Part shown: in pieces, positions 36,183 to 43,553 of the stretch | Numbering within the stretch: the first letter of the stretch is position 1 | Layout of the letters: each line of letters starts with the position of its first letter | From: an uncultured Oscillospiraceae bacterium | GTDB lineage: Bacteria; Bacillota; Clostridia; Oscillospirales; Oscillospiraceae | DNA: 64,000 nt | Reading direction: 5' to 3' | NCBI GenBank assembly: GCA_934512135.1 | Contig: CAKSWT010000008.1 | Span: 48,523-112,522 of the forward strand | Position numbers and translations under genes: made by a program | Notes under the pieces: generated by a model | Database searches by the model: none | The model's input: the letters and a program-made list of their open reading frames with translations, nothing else | What the model was told of the DNA's origin: nothing

Positions 36183-37973
36183 ATGAAAGAATTTGAATAT
36201 CCCTTTGATGGGGATGAACTGATTCGACGGAAAAAGTCCCTGCGGCGGCAACTGCTGGGGGACGGTACGTCTCGGATTCAAAAAAAGATCGCCGTGCTGG
36301 GCGGTTCTACCACCAGTGATATTGTGAAAATGCTGGAACTGTTTCTCCTGAACTACGGGATTGAGCCGGAGTTCTATGAGTCTGAATACGCCCAGTATTT
36401 TCAAGACGCTATGTTCCCACCGCAGGAGCTTCAGCGCTTTCAGCCGGACCTGGTGTTTGTCCACACCACCAGCCGGAATGTCACCAACTTCCCCGTAGTC
36501 ACAGACAGCGTCCAGCAGGTGGATGCGAAGTTCGAGGGGGAGATGCAGAAGTTTACGGCTATGTGGCAGAGCCTTTCCGAGAAATTCCACTGCCCCATCA
36601 TTCAGAACAATTTCGAGATGCCTCTGTATCGGCTGATGGGAAATCGGGACTGCTATGATGTCCACGGGCGGGTGAACTTCCTGACTCGGCTCAATATGGC
36701 CTTTTACAGCTATGCCCAGACCCATGACTCCTTCTATGTCCACGACATCAATTTTCTTTCCGCAGACTACGGCCTGAAGGAATGGTCCAACCCGTTGTAC
36801 TGGAATATGTACAAGTATGCCATGTGCTTTGAGGCCATTCCAGCCTTTGCCTACAATCTGGCCAATATTGTTAAGTCCATTTTTGGAAAGAATAAAAAGG
36901 CACTGGCGCTGGATCTGGACAACACCCTTTGGGGCGGTGTGGTGGGCGATGACGGTGTGGATGGCATCGAGATCGGCCAGGAGACTGGCGTTTCCCAGTC
37001 TTATTATGAGTTCCAGCAGTATTTGAAGCAGGTGAAGTCCCTGGGGGTGGTGCTGACGGTTTGCTCCAAGAACGACCATGACAACGCCATTGCAGGGCTG
37101 AATCATCCGGAGGGAGTTCTTCGTCCCGATGACTTTATTGTCATCAAGGCGAACTGGGAGAATAAACACCAGAATATTGCCCAAATTGCCGCAGATCTGA
37201 ATATTTTGCCGGATTCCATCGTGTTTGTGGACGACAATCCTGCGGAACGGGAGATTGTCCGGTCACAGCTTCCTGGTGTAGCCGTGCCGCCCATGGATTC
37301 GGTGGAGGAGTACATCACCACCATCGACCGCAGCGGCTTCTTTGAGGTGACCGCCTTTAGCGAGGACGATCTCAAGCGCAATGAGATGTATAAGAACAAT
37401 GCGCTTCGCAGTGCCCAGATTGCCGCCTTTGGGGATTATGACGAGTATCTCCGCAGCTTGGAGATGCACGGCATCATCGACGATTTTGTTCCCGTGTATC
37501 TGGCGCGGATCACACAGCTTACCAATAAGTCCAATCAGTTCAACCTCACCACCCGCCGGTATACCACCGCCGAGATGGAGGAGGTTTACCACAGCGACGA
37601 CTATATCCGCCTCTATGGAAAGCTCATAGACAAATTCGGGGACAACGGCGTTGTCTCTGTGGTGATTGGCCACAAGAACGGAACCACGCTGGATATGGAC
37701 CTGTGGCTGATGAGCTGCCGGGTGCTCAAGCGAAATATGGAGCAGGCCATGCTGGACACCTTGGTAGAAAAGTGCCGCCAGGCCGGGATTACCCACATTC
37801 GAGGCTATTACTATCCCACGGCGAAAAATCATATGGTAGAAACGCTGTATGAAACCTTTGGTTTTACGCTGGTCAGCCAGGATGAGGCAGGAAACACCGT
37901 CTGGGATATGCCTGTGGAAGGCTACGAAAACCAAAATCATGTGATTGCCGTTACCGGCAACGCGGAAAACTGA
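36183..37973 (+). CDS. FkbH-like HAD-IIIC family protein
   Basis: 596-residue protein. An N-terminal SGNH-like region (IAVLGGSTTSDIV) precedes a HAD-IIIC domain with motif I DLDNTLWGG near residues 244-252, CSKND, and motif IV FVDDNPAERE near 347, then a GNAT-like C-terminal domain (QLTNKSNQFNLTTRRYT near 441). FkbH enzymes take the glyceryl group of 1,3-bisphosphoglycerate, dephosphorylate it and load it on an acyl carrier protein. ATG 36183 follows GAAGGAAGG. The next gene is an ACP, so the loading pair is complete. Confidence 0.9.
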   Translation: MKEFEYPFDGDELIRRKKSLRRQLLGDGTSRIQKKIAVLGGSTTSDIVKMLELFLLNYGIEPEFYESEYAQYFQDAMFPPQELQRFQPDLVFVHTTSRNVTNFPVVTDSVQQVDAKFEGEMQKFTAMWQSLSEKFHCPIIQNNFEMPLYRLMGNRDCYDVHGRVNFLTRLNMAFYSYAQTHDSFYVHDINFLSADYGLKEWSNPLYWNMYKYAMCFEAIPAFAYNLANIVKSIFGKNKKALALDLDNTLWGGVVGDDGVDGIEIGQETGVSQSYYEFQQYLKQVKSLGVVLTVCSKNDHDNAIAGLNHPEGVLRPDDFIVIKANWENKHQNIAQIAADLNILPDSIVFVDDNPAEREIVRSQLPGVAVPPMDSVEEYITTIDRSGFFEVTAFSEDDLKRNEMYKNNALRSAQIAAFGDYDEYLRSLEMHGIIDDFVPVYLARITQLTNKSNQFNLTTRRYTTAEMEEVYHSDDYIRLYGKLIDKFGDNGVVSVVIGHKNGTTLDMDLWLMSCRVLKRNMEQAMLDTLVEKCRQAGITHIRGYYYPTAKNHMVETLYETFGFTLVSQDEAGNTVWDMPVEGYENQNHVIAVTGNAEN

Positions 37974-37990
37974 CGAAAGAAGGACATATC

Positions 37991-38236
37991 ATGGATGCTA
38001 ATACCATTTACCAGAAGCTGAATGTGATTTTTCGGGACCTGTTCGACGATGACTCCATTGTGGTAACCCCGAAGACTACCGCCAAGGACATTGAGGGCTG
38101 GGACAGCCTGGAGCATATCACGTTGATTGCCACGGTAGAGCGGACGTTTAAAATGAAATTCAAGATGGGAGAAATCTCCTCTATGAAAAACGTGGGCCAG
38201 ATGGCACAGATCATTGCCGCCCGCACCAAGCTCTGA
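37991..38236 (+). CDS. Acyl carrier protein
   Basis: 81-residue carrier protein. GWDSLEHITLI carries the phosphopantetheine serine S39. The WDSLEH form resembles carriers paired with FkbH proteins rather than the fatty-acid ACP (DSLDTVEL). It is 17 bp after the FkbH-like gene and last in the operon, before a strong terminator. It presumably holds the acyl thioester used by the MBOAT enzyme. Confidence 0.92.
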   Translation: MDANTIYQKLNVIFRDLFDDDSIVVTPKTTAKDIEGWDSLEHITLIATVERTFKMKFKMGEISSMKNVGQMAQIIAARTKL

Positions 38237-38245
38237 TTCTCTCAC

Positions 38246-38282
38246 AAAATTCACCGCAGATCTGGTTCTGCGGTGAATTTTT
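38246..38282 (+). terminator. Terminator of the MBOAT-FkbH-ACP operon
   Basis: Perfect 15-bp stem AAAATTCACCGCAGA / TCTGCGGTGAATTTT with TCTGGT loop; the T run is partly in the stem. Confidence 0.92.
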
Positions 38283-38292
38283 AAATCTATGG

Positions 38293-38321
38293 TTGCTTTT
38301 TCTCCGGAAATAGCGTATACT
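38293..38321 (+). promoter_or_regulatory. Sigma-A promoter of the ECF S-component gene
   Basis: TTGCTT (38293-38298), 17-bp spacer, TATACT (38316-38321). Confidence 0.65.
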
Positions 38322-38324
38322 CAC

Positions 38325-38410
38325 CCTTGGCAAACGCCAGGGCAGCGGCCCCGTGCCGTCTGCTCCAATATTGCGCTGCATCCACAGAAGGTGGAGCGGC
38401 AGCAGGAGGA
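38325..38410 (+). promoter_or_regulatory. Structured 5' leader, possible riboswitch
   Basis: Three hairpins in series: 38325-38341 (TGGC/GCCA), 38342-38363 (GCAG-CGGC/GCCG-CTGC with a T bulge) and 38375-38403 (GCTGC, CCAC / GTGG, GCAGC). The last ends at the base before the AGGAGGA ribosome site (38404-38410). It matches no riboswitch class I can recognise by eye. Confidence 0.4.
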
Positions 38411-38417
38411 ATTTAAT

Positions 38418-39050
38418 ATGGAAACCAAGAAGAAAGTGAACACCAGGTATCTCATTGAGTTGGCGCTGTTGGTAGCAATCCTGCTGATGATGAACGTCAC
38501 AGGACTTGCCATGATCCCACTGCCCGGACAGTACGCATCGATTATGACTGTACCGGTGGCCGTGGGCGCGATGATGCTGGGGCCTCTGGCGGGGACGGTG
38601 CTGGGTGCGACCATGGGCTTTATCAGCTTTTATACCGCGGTAAAAACCGGTTTTGCCACCATGTTTTTGGCAGGCTATACCGGCGCTACAGTGGTGGTGC
38701 TGTCGCTCCTGAACACCGTGGTGACCCGTATGCTGATGGGCTTCTGCACTGGCTGGGTCTTTAAGGCGGTCAAGAAGATCGACAAGACCAAGACCGTCTG
38801 CTACTACGTAGGTGGCATTGCGGCTCCGCTGCTCAATACGTTGTTTTACATGACTGTGCTGGTGATTATTTTCCTGAATGCGCCCACCATTGAGGCAGTG
38901 CTGGGGCCGGAACTGTTTGCGAAGCTCCATCAGAATGCCGTGCTGTTCTGCGCGGCTTATGTGGGAGTACAGGCGCTGATCGAGGCGGCTGTGGGCTGCA
39001 TTATCAGCGGCTCTATCTGCAAGGTTCTGAAAGTGACGCTGAAGCGATAA
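38418..39050 (+). CDS. ECF transporter S component
   Basis: 210-residue membrane protein with about six helices. The LxxLLVAILLMMNVTGLAMIPLPG start and the VGAMMLGPLAGTVLGATMGFISF segment match the ECF_trnsprt substrate-binding family. It would capture a vitamin and use a shared energising module (EcfA1/A2/T), not in this window. ATG 38418 is preferred because of AGGAGGA 7 bp upstream. The substrate is unknown; pantothenate-like families share this look. Probably co-transcribed with the following P1 peptidase. Confidence 0.78.
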   Translation: METKKKVNTRYLIELALLVAILLMMNVTGLAMIPLPGQYASIMTVPVAVGAMMLGPLAGTVLGATMGFISFYTAVKTGFATMFLAGYTGATVVVLSLLNTVVTRMLMGFCTGWVFKAVKKIDKTKTVCYYVGGIAAPLLNTLFYMTVLVIIFLNAPTIEAVLGPELFAKLHQNAVLFCAAYVGVQALIEAAVGCIISGSICKVLKVTLKR

Positions 39051-39063
39051 AGGAGCCGATGGA

Positions 39064-40020
39064 ATGAAAGAGATCGACATTATGGAGGTCGGCGGCTTCC
39101 GGGTGGGACATGCCCAGGACGAGGCGGCCGGAACCGGACTTACGGTAATCCTTTGTGATGAAATGGCTCCTGCGGGCCTGGATGTACGGGGCGGGGGGCC
39201 TGCCTCCCGGGAGTCTCAGATTTTGAATCCTCTGATGGCGGCCCAGGGCGTCAACGCAGTGCTGCTCTCTGGGGGCAGCGCCTTCGGATTGGATGCCGCA
39301 GGGGGAGTCCAGAAGTATCTGGAGGAGCGGAATATTGGTTTTGACGTGGGTGTCACCAAGGTTCCGCTGGTCAGCCAGAGCTGTCTGTTCGACTTGGGCG
39401 TGGGCAGTGTCACGGTGAGGCCGGATGCGGCCATGGCCTACGCTGCCTGCGAAGCGGCATCCTATGCGTCGCCCGCCCAGGGCAACGTGGGCGCCGGTAC
39501 CGGCTGTACCATCGGAAAATGTCGTGGCGCCACTCGGGCCATGAAGTCCGGATTTGGCACCTATGCGGTGCAGGCCGGTGCGGTAAAGGTAGGTGCCATG
39601 GTGGCGGTTAATGCCCTGGGGGATGTATACGACACGGACGGCACCCTTTTGGCCGGTCTGCTGTCGAAGGATGGGACCCGGCCCACCAGCAGCATTCAGG
39701 CCCTCTTGGAGGACATGGACCGGGCAGGAGATCTCTTTACCGGGAACACAACCTTAGGAGTGGTGGTCACAAACTGCCGCTTTTCCAAGGCTGAGCTTGC
39801 GAAGATTGCAGGGATGACTCACAATGGGTATGCTCGGGCCATTCGGCCGGTGCATACCACAGCGGATGGCGACAGCATCTACGGGCTGTCTACCGGAACT
39901 TTGACCGGAGATGTCAATGTGGTGGGCGTCATGGCTGCCTATGCCATGGAGCATGCCATCATCCGCGCGGTGAAGGAAGCAAAGACGGCCTACGGCTTCA
40001 AGGCTTTGGCCGATCTGTAA
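39064..40020 (+). CDS. P1 (DmpA/S58) family aminopeptidase
   Basis: 318-residue N-terminal-nucleophile hydrolase related to DmpA, BapA and NylC. Landmarks: VGHAQDEAAGTGLTVI, the GxAFGLDAAGGVQ and NVGAGTGCTIGK segments, and NTTLGVVVTN near 228-237, where self-cleavage would expose a Thr nucleophile. Family members cleave N-terminal D- or beta-amino acids. AAAGGAG precedes ATG 39064, only 13 bp after the ECF S component, so the two probably act on one compound or its peptide conjugate; this link is inferred. Confidence 0.87.
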   Translation: MKEIDIMEVGGFRVGHAQDEAAGTGLTVILCDEMAPAGLDVRGGGPASRESQILNPLMAAQGVNAVLLSGGSAFGLDAAGGVQKYLEERNIGFDVGVTKVPLVSQSCLFDLGVGSVTVRPDAAMAYAACEAASYASPAQGNVGAGTGCTIGKCRGATRAMKSGFGTYAVQAGAVKVGAMVAVNALGDVYDTDGTLLAGLLSKDGTRPTSSIQALLEDMDRAGDLFTGNTTLGVVVTNCRFSKAELAKIAGMTHNGYARAIRPVHTTADGDSIYGLSTGTLTGDVNVVGVMAAYAMEHAIIRAVKEAKTAYGFKALADL

Positions 40021-40031
40021 TGATGTATGCT

Positions 40032-40063
40032 GCGCCCCTGCACACGCTGTGCAGGGGCGCTTG
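40032..40063 (+). terminator. Terminator of the ECF-P1 peptidase operon
   Basis: Perfect 13-bp stem GCGCCCCTGCACA / TGTGCAGGGGCGC with CGC loop, then TTGCT. Confidence 0.8.
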
Positions 40064-40159
40064 CTATGGCGTGATTGCCTGCCAGGCCATCATTTGCTGC
40101 TGGGAAAATATATACTTTCGCCAAAGTTTGTGGTTTATTCATACAATTTTCAAAAAGTG

Positions 40160-40168
40160 TGATATAAT
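40160..40168 (+). promoter_or_regulatory. Extended -10 promoter of the LtaS-like gene
   Basis: TGATATAAT is a perfect TGnTATAAT extended -10. No good -35 is visible, as expected for this type. Confidence 0.65.
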
Positions 40169-40206
40169 AAGGCTTTACTGAGACTTTACACTGGAGTGCT
40201 GATTAT

Positions 40207-42357
40207 ATGTCATATTCGCGGAGATCCGTTCGTCTGGGGGCCATTGTCTCCTTTGTACTGTTGGCTGTGCTGACGGCCCAGTACGACAAATTTCATCCCC
40301 TGAAGGAGTGGGGAGACGTTTGGTATTTTATCAGTCTTGGGGCCGCCCTTCTGGTCTGGCCTGGGATTGCCGTATCCTGGGAACGGCCAAAATGGCTCCG
40401 GGGAATTCTGATGGTGGCTGCGTTTCTGCTGGTACCCATGGGGATGATGGTGGTGGTGGAGCGGCTCAACGGCAACTTTATCACCGGTTTTCTCTCCGGG
40501 GACGAGGATATTTTGGCCAACTACGTGGTGTATTTGCTGCTGTATCTGTTGGTGTTTACCGTCAGCGGCAGCTTCCGCATCAGCATGATGACGGTCAGTC
40601 CTGTTTTGCTGCTCTTTGGAGTGGCCAATATGTACGTCAAGGAGTTTAAGGGCAGTCCGCTGGTGCCTATGGATTTTAAAAGCATTACCACTGCCGCCAA
40701 TGTTGCCGGAGGATATACCTACGAGATTGGCTATGAAATTCTGTTTGGAATTGCGGTGACCGCAGCGATTATGGCCCTGGCTTCAGGCATTCGAATGTCC
40801 CGGTGGAGACTCTCGGCAAAGATTATCATTCGGGGGCTGTGTGCCCTGGTCATCTGTGGAACGGCCTATACCTTCTTCTATACCGATGTGGTGGCAGATA
40901 ACGGCCTAAAGCCTGACTTTTTCAATCAGACCCGGGGCTACAAAAACCATGGAGCCCTGCTGGAATTCACCTTGAATACCAAGTACCTGTGGCTGGTGGA
41001 GCCCTCGGGGTATGACCCAAATCAGGTGGAGAATATTGTATCCGAGCAGATTGCCGCCGATGGCAGCCCCAATATTTTGGAGACGGCGCTGATCCGTCAG
41101 GGAACGGACCCGGAGACGGCGAAGGATCAGGTGGAGTCTGTGAAAACCGCAGGAGAGCAGGGGATTACCCCCAATGTGGTGGTGATTATGAACGAGAGCT
41201 TCTCGGACCTTAGGGTGGTGGGAGATATTGAGACAAATATCCCCTATATGCCCTTTATAGACAGCCTACAGGAAAATACCATCCAGGGGAATGTCTATGT
41301 GTCCACCATTGGAACCGGAACCAGCAACACGGAATTTGAATTTCTAACGGGCAATACCATGGCGTTTCTTCCGGCGGGCAGTAATGCCTACCAGCTCTAT
41401 GTTAAAAATCGGCAGCCGGGGCTGGTGTCCACGCTGCTATCCCAAAACTATACGGCCGATGCCTTTCATCCCTACTATGAAAGCAGCTGGAACCGGGTCA
41501 GTGTCTATGATCTGATGGGATTCCGCAACTTTATCACCATCGAGGACATGATCGACGAGGACATTCTGGACCGCTATAAATCCAGTGGCTACAGCTACAG
41601 CCTCTACAAGCGCCTGCTGAAGCAGCGTTACCCCGGTGAGAATATTATCCTTCGGCGTTATGTATCCGATGCCTACGATTTCGGAAAAATCGAGGAGATG
41701 TACGAAAATAAGGATCCGGACAAGCCGTTCTTCCTGTTTAACGTAACCATGCAGTCTCACTCCAGCTATAATCAGAAGTTTGACAACTTCGACCAGGAGG
41801 TTTATCTTACTTCCACAGAGGGGGAGTATCCCAAGACAGATCAGTATCTTTCCCTAATCAAAAAGACCGACGAGGCCTTTGAGAGCCTGTTGGACTACTT
41901 CTCCCAGGTGGAGGAGCCCACCATCGTCCTGATGTTTGGGGATCATCAGCCCTTTATCGAGGACAGCTTTTACTCAGAGGTCATGGGCCAGTCTATTAGT
42001 GAGATGGACGACGAAACCCAGCAGAAACGGTATATTACTCGGTTTATTCTCTGGGCCAACTATGACATTCCTGAGGGCTGGGTGGACCAGATCAGTATGA
42101 ACTACCTCTCCACGCTGCTGCTTCAGGTGGCGGGGTTTGACATGCCGGAGTATAATGAATATTTGGCCAGCCTCTATACACGTCTCCCGGTGATCACCGC
42201 CATGGGATGCCGGGACGCCGAGGGAAACTTCTTTCAGTCGGATCATGCAACAAGCTGCAAGGACCTGGTTCAAGATTACCGTAAGGTGGCCTATAACAAT
42301 TTGGCGGACATGACGCATCGGAAGGATGATTTGTTCTATCTTTCCGAGGCAGGGTAA
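40207..42357 (+). CDS. LTA synthase family protein (sulfatase-fold polymerase)
   Basis: 716-residue membrane enzyme of the LtaS/alkaline phosphatase superfamily. About six N-terminal membrane segments (to about residue 225) precede an extracellular sulfatase domain with MNESFSDL (metal-binding Glu near 329), GTGTSNTEFEF near 368-378 (Thr nucleophile) and GDHQPF near 578. LtaS-type enzymes polymerise glycerol-phosphate from phosphatidylglycerol, or transfer it as a decoration. It lies 4 kb after the MBOAT operon, whose target could be such a polymer. Confidence 0.88.
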   Translation: MSYSRRSVRLGAIVSFVLLAVLTAQYDKFHPLKEWGDVWYFISLGAALLVWPGIAVSWERPKWLRGILMVAAFLLVPMGMMVVVERLNGNFITGFLSGDEDILANYVVYLLLYLLVFTVSGSFRISMMTVSPVLLLFGVANMYVKEFKGSPLVPMDFKSITTAANVAGGYTYEIGYEILFGIAVTAAIMALASGIRMSRWRLSAKIIIRGLCALVICGTAYTFFYTDVVADNGLKPDFFNQTRGYKNHGALLEFTLNTKYLWLVEPSGYDPNQVENIVSEQIAADGSPNILETALIRQGTDPETAKDQVESVKTAGEQGITPNVVVIMNESFSDLRVVGDIETNIPYMPFIDSLQENTIQGNVYVSTIGTGTSNTEFEFLTGNTMAFLPAGSNAYQLYVKNRQPGLVSTLLSQNYTADAFHPYYESSWNRVSVYDLMGFRNFITIEDMIDEDILDRYKSSGYSYSLYKRLLKQRYPGENIILRRYVSDAYDFGKIEEMYENKDPDKPFFLFNVTMQSHSSYNQKFDNFDQEVYLTSTEGEYPKTDQYLSLIKKTDEAFESLLDYFSQVEEPTIVLMFGDHQPFIEDSFYSEVMGQSISEMDDETQQKRYITRFILWANYDIPEGWVDQISMNYLSTLLLQVAGFDMPEYNEYLASLYTRLPVITAMGCRDAEGNFFQSDHATSCKDLVQDYRKVAYNNLADMTHRKDDLFYLSEAG

Positions 42358-42379
42358 ATCAGTGGGAGTGTGACCCAAT

Positions 42380-42865
42380 GTGAGCAAAAATCAAAATAAG
42401 ACCAATGCCATGCGGCTTCTGGACGCAGCCGGTATCGAATACCGCACGGTGGAGTATGAGTATGACGAAAACGACCTGGGGGGAGCCCATGTAGCCGCCG
42501 TCACCGGCATGGACCCGGATCAGGTGTTCAAGACGCTGGTGGCCCGGGGGGACAAGCAGGGAATTCTGGTGTTCTGTGTCCCGGTGAGTTGTACGCTGGA
42601 CCTTAAGAAGGCCGCCCATGGGGCAGGGGACAAGAAGGTGGAGCTGACCCATATGAAGGAGCTGCTGGGCCTGACAGGGTATATTCGCGGGGGATGCAGC
42701 CCTGTGGGCATGAAGAAGAAGTACCCCACCTTTATAGATGAGACTGCGCTGCTCTACGACGAAATTGCGGTGTCCGGCGGTGCTCGGGGGCTACAGATGG
42801 TCCTGGCTCCGGAAAAGCTCATCGACTACGCCCAAATCACAGTCTGTGATTTGATCGAGTATTGA
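42380..42865 (+). CDS. ybaK: YbaK/EbsC family Cys-tRNA(Pro) deacylase
   Basis: 161-residue trans-editing protein. The fold signature TNAMRLLDAAGIEYRTVEYEYDE, VFKTLVARGDK with catalytic Lys, and a GGCSPVGMKKKYPTFID loop all fit YbaK, which removes cysteine mis-attached to tRNA-Pro. GTG 42380 with GGGAG about 11 bp upstream. Little intergenic space after the LtaS-like gene, so probably a shared transcript. Confidence 0.9.
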   Translation: MSKNQNKTNAMRLLDAAGIEYRTVEYEYDENDLGGAHVAAVTGMDPDQVFKTLVARGDKQGILVFCVPVSCTLDLKKAAHGAGDKKVELTHMKELLGLTGYIRGGCSPVGMKKKYPTFIDETALLYDEIAVSGGARGLQMVLAPEKLIDYAQITVCDLIEY

Positions 42866-42890
42866 TTCTCAAGGAATTGTGTGGTACGAT
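42862..42890 (+). promoter_or_regulatory. Sigma-A promoter of the TSCPD gene
   Basis: TTGATT (42862-42867), 17-bp spacer, TACGAT (42885-42890), overlapping the ybaK stop. Confidence 0.65.
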
Positions 42891-42915
42891 AACAAAAACA
42901 AAGGAGGTCAAGCAC

Positions 42916-43164
42916 ATGGACTATGAATATAAAACCAAAGGCGTATGCTCCAGAAAAATTACCTTTTCCGTGGAGGATGGCCGGGTGCGGAATGTTCACT
43001 TTGACGGCGGCTGTAACGGCAATGGAAAGGGCGTGGCTGCGCTGGTAGAGGGAATGCCGGTGGAGGAGGCTGTTCGGAGAATGAAGGGGATTACCTGCGG
43101 ACCGAAGAAAACCTCATGTCCCGATCAGCTGGCCCAGGCCCTGGAACAGACGGAAAACAAGTGA
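42916..43164 (+). CDS. TIGR03905 family TSCPD domain protein
   Basis: 82-residue protein: DYEYKTKGVCSRKITFSVEDG, FDGGCNGNGKGVAALVEG, and TCGPKKTSCPDQLAQALE. This is the TIGR03905 family, a stand-alone TSCPD domain also found at the C-terminus of some ribonucleotide reductases; its role is unknown. AAGGAGG lies 8 bp before ATG 42916. Four cysteines could bind a metal. Confidence 0.85.
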   Translation: MDYEYKTKGVCSRKITFSVEDGRVRNVHFDGGCNGNGKGVAALVEGMPVEEAVRRMKGITCGPKKTSCPDQLAQALEQTENK

Positions 43165-43197
43165 ACGTATCTGACGGACATTTTTTCGGATTTTCTG

Positions 43198-43226
43198 TTG
43201 ACAAAGCCGATGTAAAGTGCTAAAAT
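43198..43226 (+). promoter_or_regulatory. Sigma-A promoter of the Met-rich leader and metQ operon
   Basis: TTGACA (43198-43203, perfect), 17-bp spacer, TAAAAT (43221-43226). Start of transcription near 43233. No convincing second promoter is visible between here and metQ. Confidence 0.88.
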
Positions 43227-43256
43227 CAATACCAACAGATTCAGAAAGGAGAAAGC

Positions 43257-43370
43257 ATGATGAAAAACGCTGTGGCCATGATGAATATGATGGAAATGCG
43301 CATGTGCTCCATGTGCATGGTTTGCTGCGCCCGTTTTTCCAAAATGCTTTCTGATGTTTCCTGCGCCTGA
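43257..43370 (+). CDS. Met- and Cys-rich 37-residue leader peptide, candidate attenuator
   Basis: Encodes 37 residues: MMKNAVAMMNMMEMRMCSMC in the first part, then MVCCARFSKMLSDVSCA. Eleven are Met (eight of them between residues 8 and 21) and five Cys. AAAGGAG (43245-43251) lies 5 bp before ATG 43257 and 8 bp before ATG 43260. It sits between a strong promoter and a terminator, upstream of a methionine transporter operon. By logic of amino-acid leader peptides it would stall ribosomes when Met-tRNA is short. A free-standing metal-binding peptide is the main alternative. Confidence 0.7.
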   Translation: MMKNAVAMMNMMEMRMCSMCMVCCARFSKMLSDVSCA

Positions 43371-43406
43371 GGGCGCTGACCGAGAAATGATGCGGGAGGC
43401 TTTTGG
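43339..43406 (+). promoter_or_regulatory. Possible antiterminator pairing in the metQ leader
   Basis: CCAAAA..CTTTC (43339-43351) can pair with GGGAG..TTTTGG (43394-43406): 6 bp, a 2-nt mismatch, then 5 bp with two G-U pairs. This uses the 5' arm and loop of the terminator at 43392-43415, so the two structures exclude each other. Hand-folded; no energies computed. Confidence 0.4.
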
Positions 43407-43420
43407 GCTTCCCGCTTTTT
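43392..43420 (+). terminator. Attenuator terminator upstream of metQ
   Basis: GCGGGAGGC / GCTTCCCGC, 9-bp stem with one G-U pair, TTTTGG loop, then TTTTT (43416-43420). It lies 22 bp after the leader-peptide stop codon. Confidence 0.85.
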
Positions 43421-43553
43421 CATGGAAAGGTGATGAAACTATGGCTCTGAATCGGTTCTATGTTCGGCTGTATTTTTGGAATGAACGAATGCGATGCTGA
43501 ATATCTATGCATTCGCCCACCAATTTACACATATCGCACATAAAGGAGTAACC

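Noticed and set aside
43165..43553. S-box or T-box riboswitch before metQ
   Set aside because: No T-box AGGGTGGNACCGCG sequence and no S-box core seen; the Met-rich ORF and terminator explain the leader better.
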